A DNA stretch of 64,000 bases, from contig NC_026657.2 of the NCBI RefSeq assembly GCF_000004075.3, positions 2,542,001 through 2,606,000 on the forward strand, in the 5' to 3' direction. The position numbers and the translations under genes were made by a program. The DNA comes from Cucumis sativus (lineage: Eukaryota > Streptophyta > Magnoliopsida > Cucurbitales > Cucurbitaceae). Below the pieces are notes generated by a model that was not told the DNA's origin, ran no database searches, and saw only the letters and a list, made by a program, of their open reading frames with translations. Shown here piece after piece: positions 11,960 through 23,789 of this stretch; positions within the stretch are counted from its first letter, which is position 1; every line of letters begins with the position of its first letter.

Positions 11960-13583
11960 AAGGACACTCAAAACCACATAGTTTTGAATGCTTCATAAGA
12001 TTGGTTCTATATGTGTACAATACATATTTATCTAATGTGTTGTTGATTACAAATGTTGGATCCTGATTTGAAAATAATATCAACTTATTGGAACATATTG
12101 AATTGCCCATCGTCTTGGTGATTTGGTTAAAAGTCATCAAAATATGCTTCTACAAAATCTTCAAAAACTATGTTGAAATTTTTAGTTGAGCAATTAACCT
12201 CAAAGTTTATAAAAAAGAAAAGTTATTTTATACCCTAAAGTGTTGTTTTCTCCATTTTATCCTCAAATTTATTTCTTCACGTCTTTTTTGATAAACAATT
12301 GCAGGATTGTCGTTGAAATAGTAAGAAGATTGTCGTTGAAAGAGTAAGAATAGTGGAATATTCTTGATCTCACCTAGGTGTTTATGGTTTCACGACTACA
12401 AACACTCACATCATGTGGAGTGGTACCAACACACTTTATCACAAAAAAGATTTTTCTTTCTCAATGGAGACCTCGATATTTTCATCAAACGTACATATTT
12501 CTAACATTAGAGAGAAGCAAACTGGGAAGCTTTCTTTCTTTTAATTTAGAAAAGGTAGGAGCAAAAATCCTTTCCTTTTAAGGCTTTTACACAAGTATCT
12601 CCCTACCACGTGGTCACATGGGGAACTTTAAAAAATTATAATAACAACAATATGGAAAAATTATGTGAAATAGCTTTTAATAGGTTTTGTCTCATACACT
12701 ATCACATTTTTTAAAAATGGTTTAAATATCTTTTGTTTGTCTTGTGCGAGATTGACTACCGAGGTTTTTCTAAAATATTACAAAGTTTTAATCCATAGAT
12801 GGTCCAACATTAGATCGAAATTCTACTATTATTCATATCTTAACTATTTTTTTTATCTTTTAAAAAAGTATGGATCTCACTTCATCAGTTTTAAATAGTG
12901 ATCGGAAAAGCTTTAAAAATCTTGATTCATCTCAATCAAAATTGTACCAAGAAATAATTTTGGAATTTTGGTATGCAATTTGATCCGAGATGGACCAAAT
13001 CTTTTACTAAGTCAAATTGCCCAATTTTAAAAAGATTGCTATGCTAATCTTGTTAACATAATTATGAAATACATAAATTAGAATAAAAGATTTGAGGAAT
13101 TGTATAAAAAATTAGTGTAAAAAAATAGATAGAAAACTAGTTATTTTGAATTTTGAAAAATTGGCATAAATGCATGTTTTCAAATTTTACAGAAAGCTAA
13201 TTAAGATTTGGAAAGATTTGAAAATTTGTTAATGTTGTTGATCTAACTGATATCTAGCTAGATGCACGGAAAAATCCAAAACAATCCTAAGTAGAACAAT
13301 TTTAATATTTTAGGAAAATGTCGATCAATCTTGAGCACTATATGAACAAAGAGAAAAGATGGTTTAAACGATTTTTGAAAAACTATGCTAATTTTACAAA
13401 GACAAAACCTGTTTAAAGCTATCTCCAACAATTTCCCAACAGTATGCATGTGGAGTAGAGTTGGTAGCACTTCAGCTATCATTCATACTTTTATCAAAAA
13501 AAGATTCCCATTTCTTACCCATAAATCCATGTTCTACTCAATTAGCTACACTCAATTTCCTCCCCTCCCCTCAACCATCAACG
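11960..13583. other. Intergenic between FMO-B and FMO-C
   Basis: The first 190 bases are the alignable 3' flank shared with copies C and D ('atgttggatcctgatttgaaaa' type). The remainder is AT-rich with short open frames lacking any family signal. The promoter of FMO-C must lie near 13400-13583; its leader is open in frame with the FMO coding sequence from 13461. Confidence 0.5.
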
Positions 13584-16500
13584 ATGCCTCACTCCAGCCG
13601 CGTGGCAGTGATCGGCGCCGGCGCCGGAGGCCTCGTCTCAGCCCGGGAACTTTCCCGGGAGGGCCACCATGTGGTTGTATTCGAACGGAATACTCAAATT
13701 GGAGGGGCCTGGGTATATTCACCGGAAATTGAATCCGACCCACTTGGAGTCGACCCGGATCGGACCCGAATCCATAGCAGCCTCTTCAAATCTCTTCGAA
13801 CCAATATACCTAGAGAACTCATGGGGGTCCGGGATTTCCCGTTTGTTCCTCGAGAAGGGGAGGATCGAGATCCGAGGCGATTTCCAAGTCATCAGGAGGT
13901 TCGCAAGTATTTGGAAGATTTCGCTAATGAATTTGGGGTTTACAAATTTGTGAGATTTGGAACTGAGGTTGTGTTTGCTGGTTTGGAGGAGCTTGGGAAA
14001 TGGAGGATTGAATTTAGATGTGAAAATGGGGACGTTGATTATGAGATTTTTGATGCTGTGGTTGTTTGTGTTGGGAATTATTCGCAGCCTCGAGTAGCAG
14101 AGATTCCTGGTAGGAAGCTTCTCTTTACTTCAGCCACTAGGCTCAGCAAACACTCCAATATCTAAGTAATTGTATAGAAAAGGAAAAGAATTGGTGGAAA
14201 AATTCTGTGTTTTTTCCTTTTTTCTTTTTCTTGTTGAACTTATAACGAAACCATATGAATACATAGTTGATTGAGAGGAGAAATTTTAGTTACTAGATAA
14301 ATGTGCAATAGTTGTTTACACCATTTTAGCCGTGAGTGGGCCAAACAGCCCCTTTATGTTGTCTTGTGTCTGTGTACATCTCTCTCTCGGGATAAGGGAT
14401 TTACATGTGCATTATCTTCGTACGACGAAACAATCTTTTCAGGGATTGATGGATGGCCTGGAGAGCAAGTGCATAGTCACAATTATCGTGATCCCGAACC
14501 ATTTCGGGGTAAGGTACATTTACACGTTCTGCATATTTTATGTCAACTTATATAACACTAAGGGTACTGTAGGTGTTAGGGTGTGTCAAACTTTCTGATT
14601 CTAAACTCAATTGTGTACATTTTAATTTTTGTTTTTCAAGAAGTTTTTTCATTCACATGATGAAACAAACATGGATTGGCCTCAGTTGTGTATAACTTAA
14701 TTTCTTTTGGGATAGGTTGTTGTGTTGATAGGTTATTCTTCGAGTGGAACAGACATTTCTCAGGAGCTCATTGGGGTTGCCAAAGAAATTCATATTGTTT
14801 GGAGATCACCTAAAAGAGAGCTTTTGGACAGAGAATCAATTATTAGTAATGTTTCATTTCATCCAATGGTATAAGTTAGAATTGGAGGAGATTTCTTTTT
14901 ATTTTTTGAATGAGGTCTTTAAGGTCCAAATATTTACTTAAAAACTGCAGATTGAAAGTGTGTGTAAAGATGGGACAGTGGTCTTTCAAGACGGGTGTGT
15001 TGTTTCGGCTGATGTAATTTTGCATTGCACTGGGTAAGCTACAATAGATTGCTTTTAAGCTTTCAATGGAGGTAGAAGCAGATGAGATATACAATATTTA
15101 TCAAAGCGATGATTGACATGCTAAAGTAGATTCAAATCTTGCAATAGAATCAAAACAAGCATTGCTCAATTGGGGTGATTCAAATAATTAAGGTATTTTT
15201 TTAAAAATAAATTGAAAAAAATGTGTAGATTTAAAACTATTTAGGTAGATGAGGTTGTTTTTTTTGTTTTGTTTTAATTAAAGTGAGTCTCTTGAATTAG
15301 AATGCATGAGAGAGAGAAAATTATGATGAATGCCTTATTTTAGGATTTGGATACTAAATTTAGGGAGATTTTGTTAATTAGGGTAGAATTGTGAAATTAT
15401 GGGGAAAAAAAATGGGTGTAGTGGAGACTAATTTCTGTAGGATTCCTTATCTACAAGCTTCGAAACTAATTTAGTGCAAATATCAAATAAATTAGAGTTT
15501 AAATAATCTCGCTTGAGCCTTTGAGTTGATTGGTAATTAAACATGGTATTTGGAGAATAAGCCTTATGTTCTAGTCCTAATAATATCATTTCCTCTCCAA
15601 GTTAGTATTGATTTTTACATGTTCAGCCTTCTACAAATTTCTAAGCCTGTAGGGTTGAAGCTTATATTTTGTAACCTACCGACTATCAACTTAAACTTCT
15701 CTGAGGTAAAAACGTAAAGTTGGAGGTTGAAAAACTTGAATCTCACTGAAACATTGCTTTGGTCTTTGATACTTACCCCTGACTTTATGTTAAAAATCTG
15801 AATATAGTTACCATAAGAACTGCAGGGCAGTTGACAACATTTACATGCATGTTCTTGTACAAGGTACAACTATCATTTCCCTTTCCTTGAAACCAATGGC
15901 AATGTTACAGTGGACGACAACCGTGTAGGACCTCTATACAAGCATGTCTTCCCCCCAGCATTGGCCCCGGGGCTTTCCTTTGTTGGATTACCATTCAAGG
16001 CAAGTGTTCGATTGTGTCACATACTTCGAGTTTGGTTTATGGTCAGAATAATAAATTGTTTTGCTCTAACTGTAATTTGTAGTGCAGGTTATTCCTTTTC
16101 CCTTGTTTGAGCTTCAAAGCAATTGGGTTGCTGGTGTTTTATCAAAAAGGATTGCACTTCCATCAAAAGAGGAAATGTTGGCAGATGTTAAAGCTTTCTA
16201 TGAAGATCTTGAAGCTCTTGGCAAGCCCAAGCATCGGACCCATTTATTGGGTGATTATATGATGGTACGTTTTATGCTTAATAATCACAAGCCTGAATGA
16301 TTATTTTCTGAGGTTCTCATTGGTCTTGTGAACAAACATCCACATGAAAACTTGTTTGTGCTTCAAAGATATTTTTGAAACATTTATGCAAGTTTTAAGT
16401 ACTCTATTTTTAGCCAAACAAATGGCTACCAAACTAATCACTTTCATAATATATGAAGTTTGTACCTTTTCTTATATATTTGTATGGGTGTTATAATGCA

Positions 16501-16723
16501 GCCTGCCTATTGTAATTGGGTTGCAACAACTTGTGGTTGTCCTCCCTATGAAGAATGGAGAAAGGAAATGAACATTTCTGTTCATCTTTATAGATTGCCC
16601 AATCTCAAGACGTACCGTGATGATTGGCACGATGATGAGTTGATTCGTCAAGCTTACGAGGAGTTTAGCAAGTATAATACAAATGTAAGAAGTCAAAACA
16701 ACTCAAATTTGAATGCTTCATAA
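13584..16723 (+). CDS. FMO-C: flavin-containing monooxygenase, FMO GS-OX-like (tandem copy 3 of 4)
   Basis: Exons 13584-14109, 14443-14513, 14716-14868, 14951-15033, 15864-15999, 16088-16264 and 16502-16723 join to 1368 nt, 455 residues. Motifs: GAGAGG at 11-16, WPGEQVHSHNY at 180-190, GYSSSG at 205-210 and TGY at 277-279. The start MPHSSRVAVIG aligns with B and D; the open frame continues 41 codons upstream to 13461, so an N-terminally extended product cannot be excluded. Exon 6 ends with an extra ATG codon (ATGATG then GTACGT), making it one codon longer than in the other copies. Intron 5 has the GC donor (AAG then GCAAGT). Intron 4 (15034-15863) is the longest of the set at that position. 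No inactivating change is seen; reaction as for FMO-A, substrate unknown. Confidence 0.88.
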
Positions 16724-17083
16724 GATTTGTTGTATATGTGTACATTTACATATTTATGTTGTCATTGATCCTTCCTCCTCGTTACAAATATTGGATCTTG
16801 ATTTGAAAATAATATTTACCTTGTAGCGCTATACATTGCATTGCCTATCTTTGGTGATTGATTATAAATCACATTGAGCTTGAAAATATGCTTCAACAAA
16901 ATTACTCTCAATATCTTTTAAACTGCTTTTAAAATTAGCAAAATATAATTAAGTTTTTTATATAAATATAGCAAATTAATATAGTCCATTAATAGGTCGT
17001 AATATACTTTGATAGGCTACTATCTATATCTATCATAGATACATATAGTTTATCATAGATACATATAGTTTATCGTAGATAAT
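16724..17083. repeat. FMO-C 3' flank with short tandem and dispersed repeats
   Basis: After the shared 3' flank, 16920-17080 belongs to a dispersed AT-rich family containing 'tatagcaaa' and 'ctatcatagat' phrases. Within it a 20-bp unit is repeated in tandem at 17041-17060 and 17061-17080 with one mismatch, preceded by a half unit. Confidence 0.45.
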
Positions 17084-17520
17084 AGGGTTGTTCCAAAAAT
17101 CAAAACCCAAAAAAATCGATCAATTCAACTCAATTTATGTAGTTTAGGTTGGATTGGGGTTCAACTAAAAGAAAATTTTATGGGTTGGGTTAATCCATCA
17201 TTCATCTAAAATAACTCAAACCAATCTAAGTTTACGTATATATCATATGTACACATATTCATTTTAGCTTTATCCAATTTCATTATTTTTTACTCATTAT
17301 TAAAAACAGTTTTTTTTAGTATTTTGAAAAGAAAACTTTTATTATATAGATTGAAATCGAGTTAGTAAATCTCAATTTCATATATGAAAATTAAATCAAA
17401 ATTTTACATAATTAACATTTTACTTCGTTTTAAAACATATATGACTCCACTAGGCCGAACCAATTCAATTTGGGTTAGGTTTAAAAAGTCTTTCAACCCA
17501 ACTCAATCCAGAACACCCCT
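17084..17520. mobile_element. MITE-like element with TIRs (hAT-type ends) upstream of FMO-D
   Basis: The ends AGGGTTGTTC (17084-17093) and GAACACCCCT (17511-17520) are inverted repeats matching at 9 of 10 positions. The interior is non-coding and carries subterminal inverted phrases (aaaacccaa / ttgggtt types), as expected of a non-autonomous DNA element of about 437 bp. Flanks contain similar 'gtagat' strings, but an exact 8-bp target duplication was not demonstrated. Confidence 0.5.
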
Positions 17521-18307
17521 TGTAGATGGAATGTTATATATATATATATATAAATTAACATAAATGGAAGAAAATGGAAAGTATTTACATGTTATACTAA
17601 AAAAAATAGATAGTTTGGCATTGTGTTAAAATTTTGGTATGAAACTTAAATAGTTTGTCCATTCTTCTATTTTTAACAAATCCCTCTAAATAAATAAATA
17701 TACAAATATATTGAAAAGAATCACTCAAAATAAGAAAAGTGAATTAAATAAAAAAAGTTAACTAAAAATAAGAAAAGTTGAATATTGAAGATTGGGTGTA
17801 GATTGAGCGTGTATATATAAAGAAAAAAAAGTAGAATTTAATAATAAAAAAATATCTTAAGAATTAAAATATTTAATATATATATATATATATATATGAT
17901 AAAAAGAAGAAGAAGGCATGGAGTTGACACATAATATATATAAATAATTGAAGAAAAAAAAAGGAAGGTGTGGAACTCCATATTACTATATAAATAATGA
18001 AGAAATAAGAAGATGTGAGAATGAAGCATAATATATATATATATATAAATATTTTATTTTGTGAATGATAAATAGTGGTTGTAAAAGCTGTGTTTATTAA
18101 AAGGGAGGAATTGAGTAAAAACAACAACCCACAAGAACAACGTTATAATATAATACCACAACATGCGCGTGGAACACCATTTTTAAATTAAAATCTTTAT
18201 CATACTGATTCCTGTAAACAACAAATCCATGTTACCACTCCATTTTAGTCATCGCTACTTGCCACCCTGACTTTCCTCCCCCTCCGGCCTCACCTCAACC
18301 CACGACG
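17521..18307. other. AT-rich spacer and promoter region of FMO-D
   Basis: Holds several TA microsatellite runs (17534-17551, 17878-17897, 18033-18049) and the FMO-D 5' flank, whose segment at about 18145-18215 aligns with the FMO-B upstream region. No coding sequence is supported; the long open frames on the minus strand here are low-complexity. Confidence 0.5.
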
Positions 18308-21300
18308 ATGCAACACTCCCGCCGCGTGGCAGTGATCGGCGCCGGTGGCGCAGGCCTCATCTCCGCCCGCCAACTTTCCCGGGAGGGCCACCAAGTCGTG
18401 GTCTTCGAACGGAATAATCAGATCGGAGGGGTCTGGGTATATTCGCCCGAAATTGAATCCGACCCACTTGGAGTTCACCCTAAGCGGACTCGAATACATA
18501 GCAGCCTCTACAAATCTCTACGAACCAATATCCCCAGAGAAGTCATGGGGGTCCGTGATTTCCCCTTTGTTCCTCGAGAAGGGGAGGATCGAGATCCCAG
18601 GCGATTTCCAAGTCATACAGAGGTTTTAAAGTATTTGGAAGATTTCGCTAATGAATTTGGGATTTGTAAGTTGGTGAGATTTAGAACTGAGGTGGTGTTT
18701 GCTGGTTTGGAGAAGCTTGGCAAATGGAGGGTTGAATTCAGATGTGAGAATGGGGATGTTCATTATGACATTTTTGATGCTGTAGTTGTTTGTGTTGGCA
18801 ATTTTTCGCAGCCTCGAGTAGCAGAGATTCCAGGTAAAATAACGCATTAAAATTTTCTTCTACTTAAAGTATTTTCTTTAAAACAATTTTGTTCTTTGAT
18901 CAATACCCTGCTCATAGCTCAAGGTGTTATGAACTTGCAACTTTCACTTTAAGAAGTTGGTGAAACAAACGTCTCTATTATGTTGCCTTGTGTCTCTAGG
19001 AAGAGGATGTTTGGAGATTGGAGTACAAAATTAATGTTTGGATTGAGCAGTTTGAGCATGAATTGTAATATTAAACCCATTTTGTTTGGACACTTTTTAG
19101 TTGAACTCTATTTTCTAGTAATTCTGATCACCCCCTCTCTCCAAGGATAAGGGATTGACTTCTTGCATTATCTTATAATGATGAAAAAATCTTTTCAGGG
19201 ATTGATGGATGGCCTGGGGAACAAGTTCATAGTCACAATTATCGTGATCCCGAACCATTTCGCGGTAAGGTACATTTAGAATGCTCTACATATTCTATGT
19301 CAGCTTACATGAAATTAAGGGTACTGTAGCTGTTGAGGAGGGTAATATTTGCTGATTCTAAACTCAGTTGTGTACATTTTAATTTTTCCATGGATTGGCC
19401 TCACTTGTATTCTTCGTTTTTCCTTTTGGAATAGGTTGTTGTGTTGATAGGTTATTCTTCGAGTGGTACGGACATTTCTCAGGAGCTCATTGGGGTTGCC
19501 AAAGAAATTCATATTGCTTGCAGGCCAGCTAAAACAGAGTCTTCGGACGAAAAATCAATTATTAGTAACGTCTCATTTCATCCAATGGTATAAGTGAGCA
19601 TTGGAGAGAATTTCCATTTTTGTATGAGTTCTTTAAGGTCCTAATATTTACTTAAAAACTGCAGATCGAAAGTGTCCATAAAGATGGAACGGTGGTCTTT
19701 CAAGACGGGTCCGTCGTTTCGGCTGATGTTATTCTGCATTGTACTGGGTAAGCTACAGTAGATTGTTTTTAAGCTTTCGATGTAGGTAGAAGTAGATGAG
19801 AAACACAATATTTATCAAAGCAATTATAGACATTAGAGAACATGTAGATTGAAATCTTGTAATGAGGGGAATAAAGATAAGAGCTTAAATAATGCATTTT
19901 TGTACGACTCCTTCCGATCAAATAATAGACAATTTTTTCAAGGAGGGAGAAAGGATAAGCTTGAGCCCTCAATTATGTCATTTCCTCTCCATCTAGTATT
20001 GATTTCTACTTATTCAGTCTTCTACAAATTTTCAAGTTCATAAGTGAAGGAGAGTGTTGAAGTATTGATAGTTATCATAAGAATTGTGGGTAATTGACAA
20101 TATTTACATGTATGTTCTTGTTCAAGGTACAAATATCATTTCCCGTTTCTTGAAACCAATGGCACTGTTACGGTGGACGACAACCGTGTAGGACCTCTTT
20201 TCAAGCATGTCTTCCCCCCAGCATTGGCCCCAGGGCTTTCCTTCGTTGGGTTACCATTTAAGGCAAGTGTCCGATTGTGCTACGATCTTCGGGTTTAGTT
20301 TACTGATAGAACAAAAGCATGGTTCTATAACCCTATAATTTGTACTGCAGGTTGTTCCTTTTGTCATATTTGAGCTTCAAAGCAATTGGATTGCTGGTGT
20401 TTTATCAAACAGGATTGCACTTCCATCGAAAGAGGAAATGTTGGCAGATGTTAAAGCTTTTTATGAAGAACTCGAAGCTCGTGGCAAGCCCAAGCATCGG
20501 ACCCATAAATTGGGTGGTTATACGGTATGTTTATATACAAAACCATAAATCTAACCAAATATTTGTGGCTCGGTTCGGTTGGGTTTAAACTCTAAACCCA
20601 ATTGAACCTTGAATAACCCTAATTGAGATCTAATCCAAGTGAACATTGGTGGAAAAGGTGATGTTTGTACCTTGGAGAAGTTATGATTTTGAATTCCATG
20701 TTGGAAACTTGGTTTGGTTTGATTAGTTCTTTTTTTTTTACAAATCAAGCTTATGACACTATTTCCACCAAAGTGTTTTCGGTTGCATTTTCAAATTTGT
20801 GGAAATTCTAAAACTAAAAACTTTTTATAGTTTTAAAAACTTCTCTTAATCAAATAATCATAATTTAAAAATAAAATAAAATCATTATCAAATAGACTTT
20901 AGAAAAATTTTCAAACCTTTAACTATTGAGGTGGTGAAGCTCTTTATATATATAGAACATAAAGTTGTAGGAGACTCGAGTTTTTCATGAACCTCTACTA
21001 GATCACAGTTGCATAAGATCTAATGCAACTATGATTTATGATAGTGGAACAAGTGCCTACCAAACTAAGATTCTTATATAATAATACATAAAGTTTGTAG
21101 TTTTGCTTATATTTTGAATGAATGTTGTAATTGCAGCCTGCCTACTGTAACTGGCTTGCAGCAACTTGTGGTTGTCCTCCCTATGAAGAATGGAGAAAGG
21201 AAATGTTTGTTGCTACTGATATTAATAAAGTGGCCAATCTTGAGTCATACCGTGATGATTGGCATGACGATGAGTTGATTCATCAAGCTTATGAAGAATT

Positions 21301-21358
21301 TGGCAAGTATACTACTACAAATGAAGGAAGTCAAAACCACTCGAATTTGAATGTTTAA
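18308..21358 (+). CDS. FMO-D: flavin-containing monooxygenase, FMO GS-OX-like (tandem copy 4 of 4)
   Basis: Exons 18308-18833, 19199-19269, 19435-19587, 19665-19747, 20127-20262, 20351-20524 and 21137-21358 join to 1365 nt, 454 residues. Motifs: GAGGAG at 11-16 (still GxGxxG, but the spacer residues differ from GAGAGG in the other copies), WPGEQVHSHNY at 180-190, GYSSSG at 205-210 and TGY at 277-279. The start MQHSRRVAVIG aligns with B. Intron 5 again has a GC donor. Intron 6 (20525-21136) is expanded and contains the same tRNA-like block as copy B plus AT-rich DNA. The copy looks functional. Its most divergent stretch is late in exon 3 (TESSDEKS versus TELLDTQS). Substrate unknown; chemistry as for FMO-A. 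Confidence 0.88.
20637..20705 (+). repeat. tRNA-derived (SINE-like) repeat fragment in FMO-D intron 6
   Basis: 20637-20665 matches 11568-11596 of FMO-B intron 6 with one difference. A degenerate B-box-like string (gattttgaattcc) follows at 20685-20697. Either it was present in the ancestor of both introns or it inserted twice. Confidence 0.35.
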
Positions 21359-22418
21359 TAAGTTTGGTTCTATATATTTGTACATTGCACAATCATGTGT
21401 CTTGATTATAAATGTTGGATCTTGATTTATAAATAAAAATGAAAATAATATTAGACCAGATTATGACACAACATTGAATTGTCCATTTTGGTTCTTCCTT
21501 AAAACAGATTTAGTTTGAAAATATGTTGCAACAAAAGCTTAAGAACTACTTTACTCAGAATTGTTTATTCAAACGAACAGTCTCAAGCGTTTATATGAAA
21601 TTTGGTACCCGAGAGAAATGCTCTCTTGCACCATGAAATGACATTTTCTTTGATTTAGCTCCAAAATTGTTTCTTCACAATTTTTTTTTTTTCCAAACGA
21701 TGCAAAATGTTAACTCAAATATTGAGAAGTCATAGGTTCTAGGAGACCTCATGACTAAAATACATCAATTTTATCTTATTTACTCCAAGGGATTTTGGAA
21801 ATGTACGTTCTACTTCATACTTCACCAACTCCACTTTCTGTAACAAACACTCTCTTATTGTTTACTCTACCATGTTGAGAAATATGGCTATTCTAAATCT
21901 CCAGAAAGCTTATAACATACTGCAAAAGCACAACTCGAAAAAACATTCTTCTTAATGTAAACATACAATATATGAACGTGTAAAAATTAATTTGTCAGAT
22001 CAAAATACCCAACAACTAAACGAGTACAACTCTTCTTATTACAAAGATAATCAACACTAGCTAGTCCTTACTTTCGTCAACCCCTTGGCCCTTTACTTGT
22101 TTGTCTACTTCTCTTCCATTAGCATCCAATGACGCCATTGCAGTTACGGGCTTTTGACTATTTGGAATATCTTGATGCATTCTTCCTAAGTTACAAGAAC
22201 TGTGTAGCACAAAGTTCATAGTTCTTGCTTCCTAAGAGCCTTTGCTTCTTACATTCCTTAATTTCCATCAGAACTCTGCTCTAAGTATCAAAATTTTCTT
22301 ATCCACAAATCATGGAAAACAAATACAACAAAAGATAATTACATAAGTTTAGCCAAAAAAAGAAAAGAGATGAACAAAGCTCTATAGCGAGGAATAATAT
22401 TGAACCAGCATCTTTCTG
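21359..22418. other. Convergent intergenic region between FMO-D and GT47
   Basis: The left 130 bases are the FMO-type 3' flank. The right part would contain the 3' UTR and poly(A) signals of the minus-strand GT47 gene. No additional gene is seen. Confidence 0.5.
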
Positions 22419-23789
22419 TTACTCTAAATCCAATTCTTTTACTCTCATACCAATCTTCTGCAGTGTTCCTTCAATGGCTATATCAACTGCATCTTTCTTT
22501 GTTCTTAAACCTAATGAACTTCCATGCTTTCTGTACATCACGCTAGGAATCAACTCTATCACTTTTTCTCTCATCCTTCTAATCCTCGCTCTAGGAATTC
22601 CCATCAACACATCCAAAATTTTTATTCCCTTGAACACCACATCTTCTTTTGGTATTGTCACTGCGAATTCCTCAAACGTCTCCTCTGGCAAGTGCCATTT
22701 GTACTGAGATTTCGCAGAGAGGTCCTCAAAAAACACCGGTATGCACCCTGCGAGGATCCCGTCAAAAGTTGACCTCCGCGTCGGGGTGTCTCCAGGTGGC
22801 TGCAAGCAGAAAGTTGCCTGCAACATTGGCCTGAAGTACCTAACAGGATCGTGCTCACATATTCCATTAGAGCAATCCACAACTTCACACAACTTTGAAT
22901 ATAGACTGGCATCCCCATTACGGCCTTTGCGGGAGTTAGTCACATCATCGTCATCATTGGCACTCTGGCATTCGATCCGAATGCTCCGGCGGATATTGGG
23001 AGTGGCCGAGATGCCACCCCCACCAGCGAACAACATCAAAGTGGAACGTTTAGATCGCTTAACTCTCTGCAACCAAGACTCCAAGAATGCAAGATTGGGA
23101 GGGTGGAATGAAGTGGGATAAGGAATTGCTTGCTCCTGCCATGGCCAAGCTCTACCCTCATATGTCAACGCAGTGACATTGAAAAACTGAGGCAACTCCA
23201 ATAACGAAGTGCCCCAAATCGGGGGATCATTCTCCAATGGCTGAGAGAAATCCCAAGCCGGTCTCGCCATGACGAAGAAATGGTCATGGCCAAGACGGCG
23301 ATTCCAAATTTCCGGCTGGTTCCGGCTGAGGAATTCAAAAAGCTCAAGGCCATGCTCAGCGCTGGAATTTACTTGGGAACCGTAGAGATATCTCAGGGCA
23401 TCAATGGAGGTGTAATAAGGAAGATAAATGGCATCAGCAGAATCGGGATCAGAAGTTAAACAAGGATATTCAAGCATTCGGCGATGAAAAATGAGTTCAA
23501 GCATCGAAGGATCGGTCCTATACCAGCTATGAGATCGATTATAAGTCTTGTGGCCAAGACCGTGGTTAGCCAAATAAGGGCAAAAATCATCAAAAATAGG
23601 GTATTCAGAACAATTGGAAAGGAGATCAAGATTGAATCGAGAAGGGAGGCTTCTGATGTGAATCCAACGATCATCACAATGTTTAGGAAGAATTTCAGGA
23701 GGGGAAATGTGCTGGGCGAAATACAATTGAATGAAAAAGGAAAAGAAATAGAAAAAGAGGAAGAAAACGGGAATTGGTTTGCAGGCCAT
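22419..23789 (-). CDS. GT47 exostosin-family glycosyltransferase (xyloglucan galactosyltransferase-like, MUR3/GT19 group)
   Basis: Single uninterrupted minus-strand frame of 456 residues. Residues about 6-25 are strongly hydrophobic (FFLFFYFFSFF), giving a signal-anchor and so a type II Golgi membrane protein. The luminal domain has the plant GT47 hallmarks: DDRWIHIRSLPSRFN near 40, an AIYLPYYTSIDALRYLYG block near 121, the HDHFFVMARPAWDF block near 175, LMLFAGGGG near 252, and the conserved CLQPPGDTPTRRSTFDGILAG segment near 334 followed by GCIPVFF. Family members transfer galactose (or related sugars) from UDP-sugar to xyloglucan side chains or other wall polymers. The exact donor and acceptor cannot be read from sequence; similarity to the 'GT19/GT17' group is from memory. 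ATG at 23789 is the only start that keeps the anchor. Intronless coding is normal for this subgroup. Confidence 0.88.
   Translation of the reverse strand: MACKPIPVFFLFFYFFSFFIQLYFAQHISPPEILPKHCDDRWIHIRSLPSRFNLDLLSNCSEYPIFDDFCPYLANHGLGHKTYNRSHSWYRTDPSMLELIFHRRMLEYPCLTSDPDSADAIYLPYYTSIDALRYLYGSQVNSSAEHGLELFEFLSRNQPEIWNRRLGHDHFFVMARPAWDFSQPLENDPPIWGTSLLELPQFFNVTALTYEGRAWPWQEQAIPYPTSFHPPNLAFLESWLQRVKRSKRSTLMLFAGGGGISATPNIRRSIRIECQSANDDDDVTNSRKGRNGDASLYSKLCEVVDCSNGICEHDPVRYFRPMLQATFCLQPPGDTPTRRSTFDGILAGCIPVFFEDLSAKSQYKWHLPEETFEEFAVTIPKEDVVFKGIKILDVLMGIPRARIRRMREKVIELIPSVMYRKHGSSLGLRTKKDAVDIAIEGTLQKIGMRVKELDLE

Noticed and set aside
22741..23121. 126-codon plus-strand frame opposite the GT47 gene
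   Set aside because: Antisense shadow of a clearly conserved glycosyltransferase frame.
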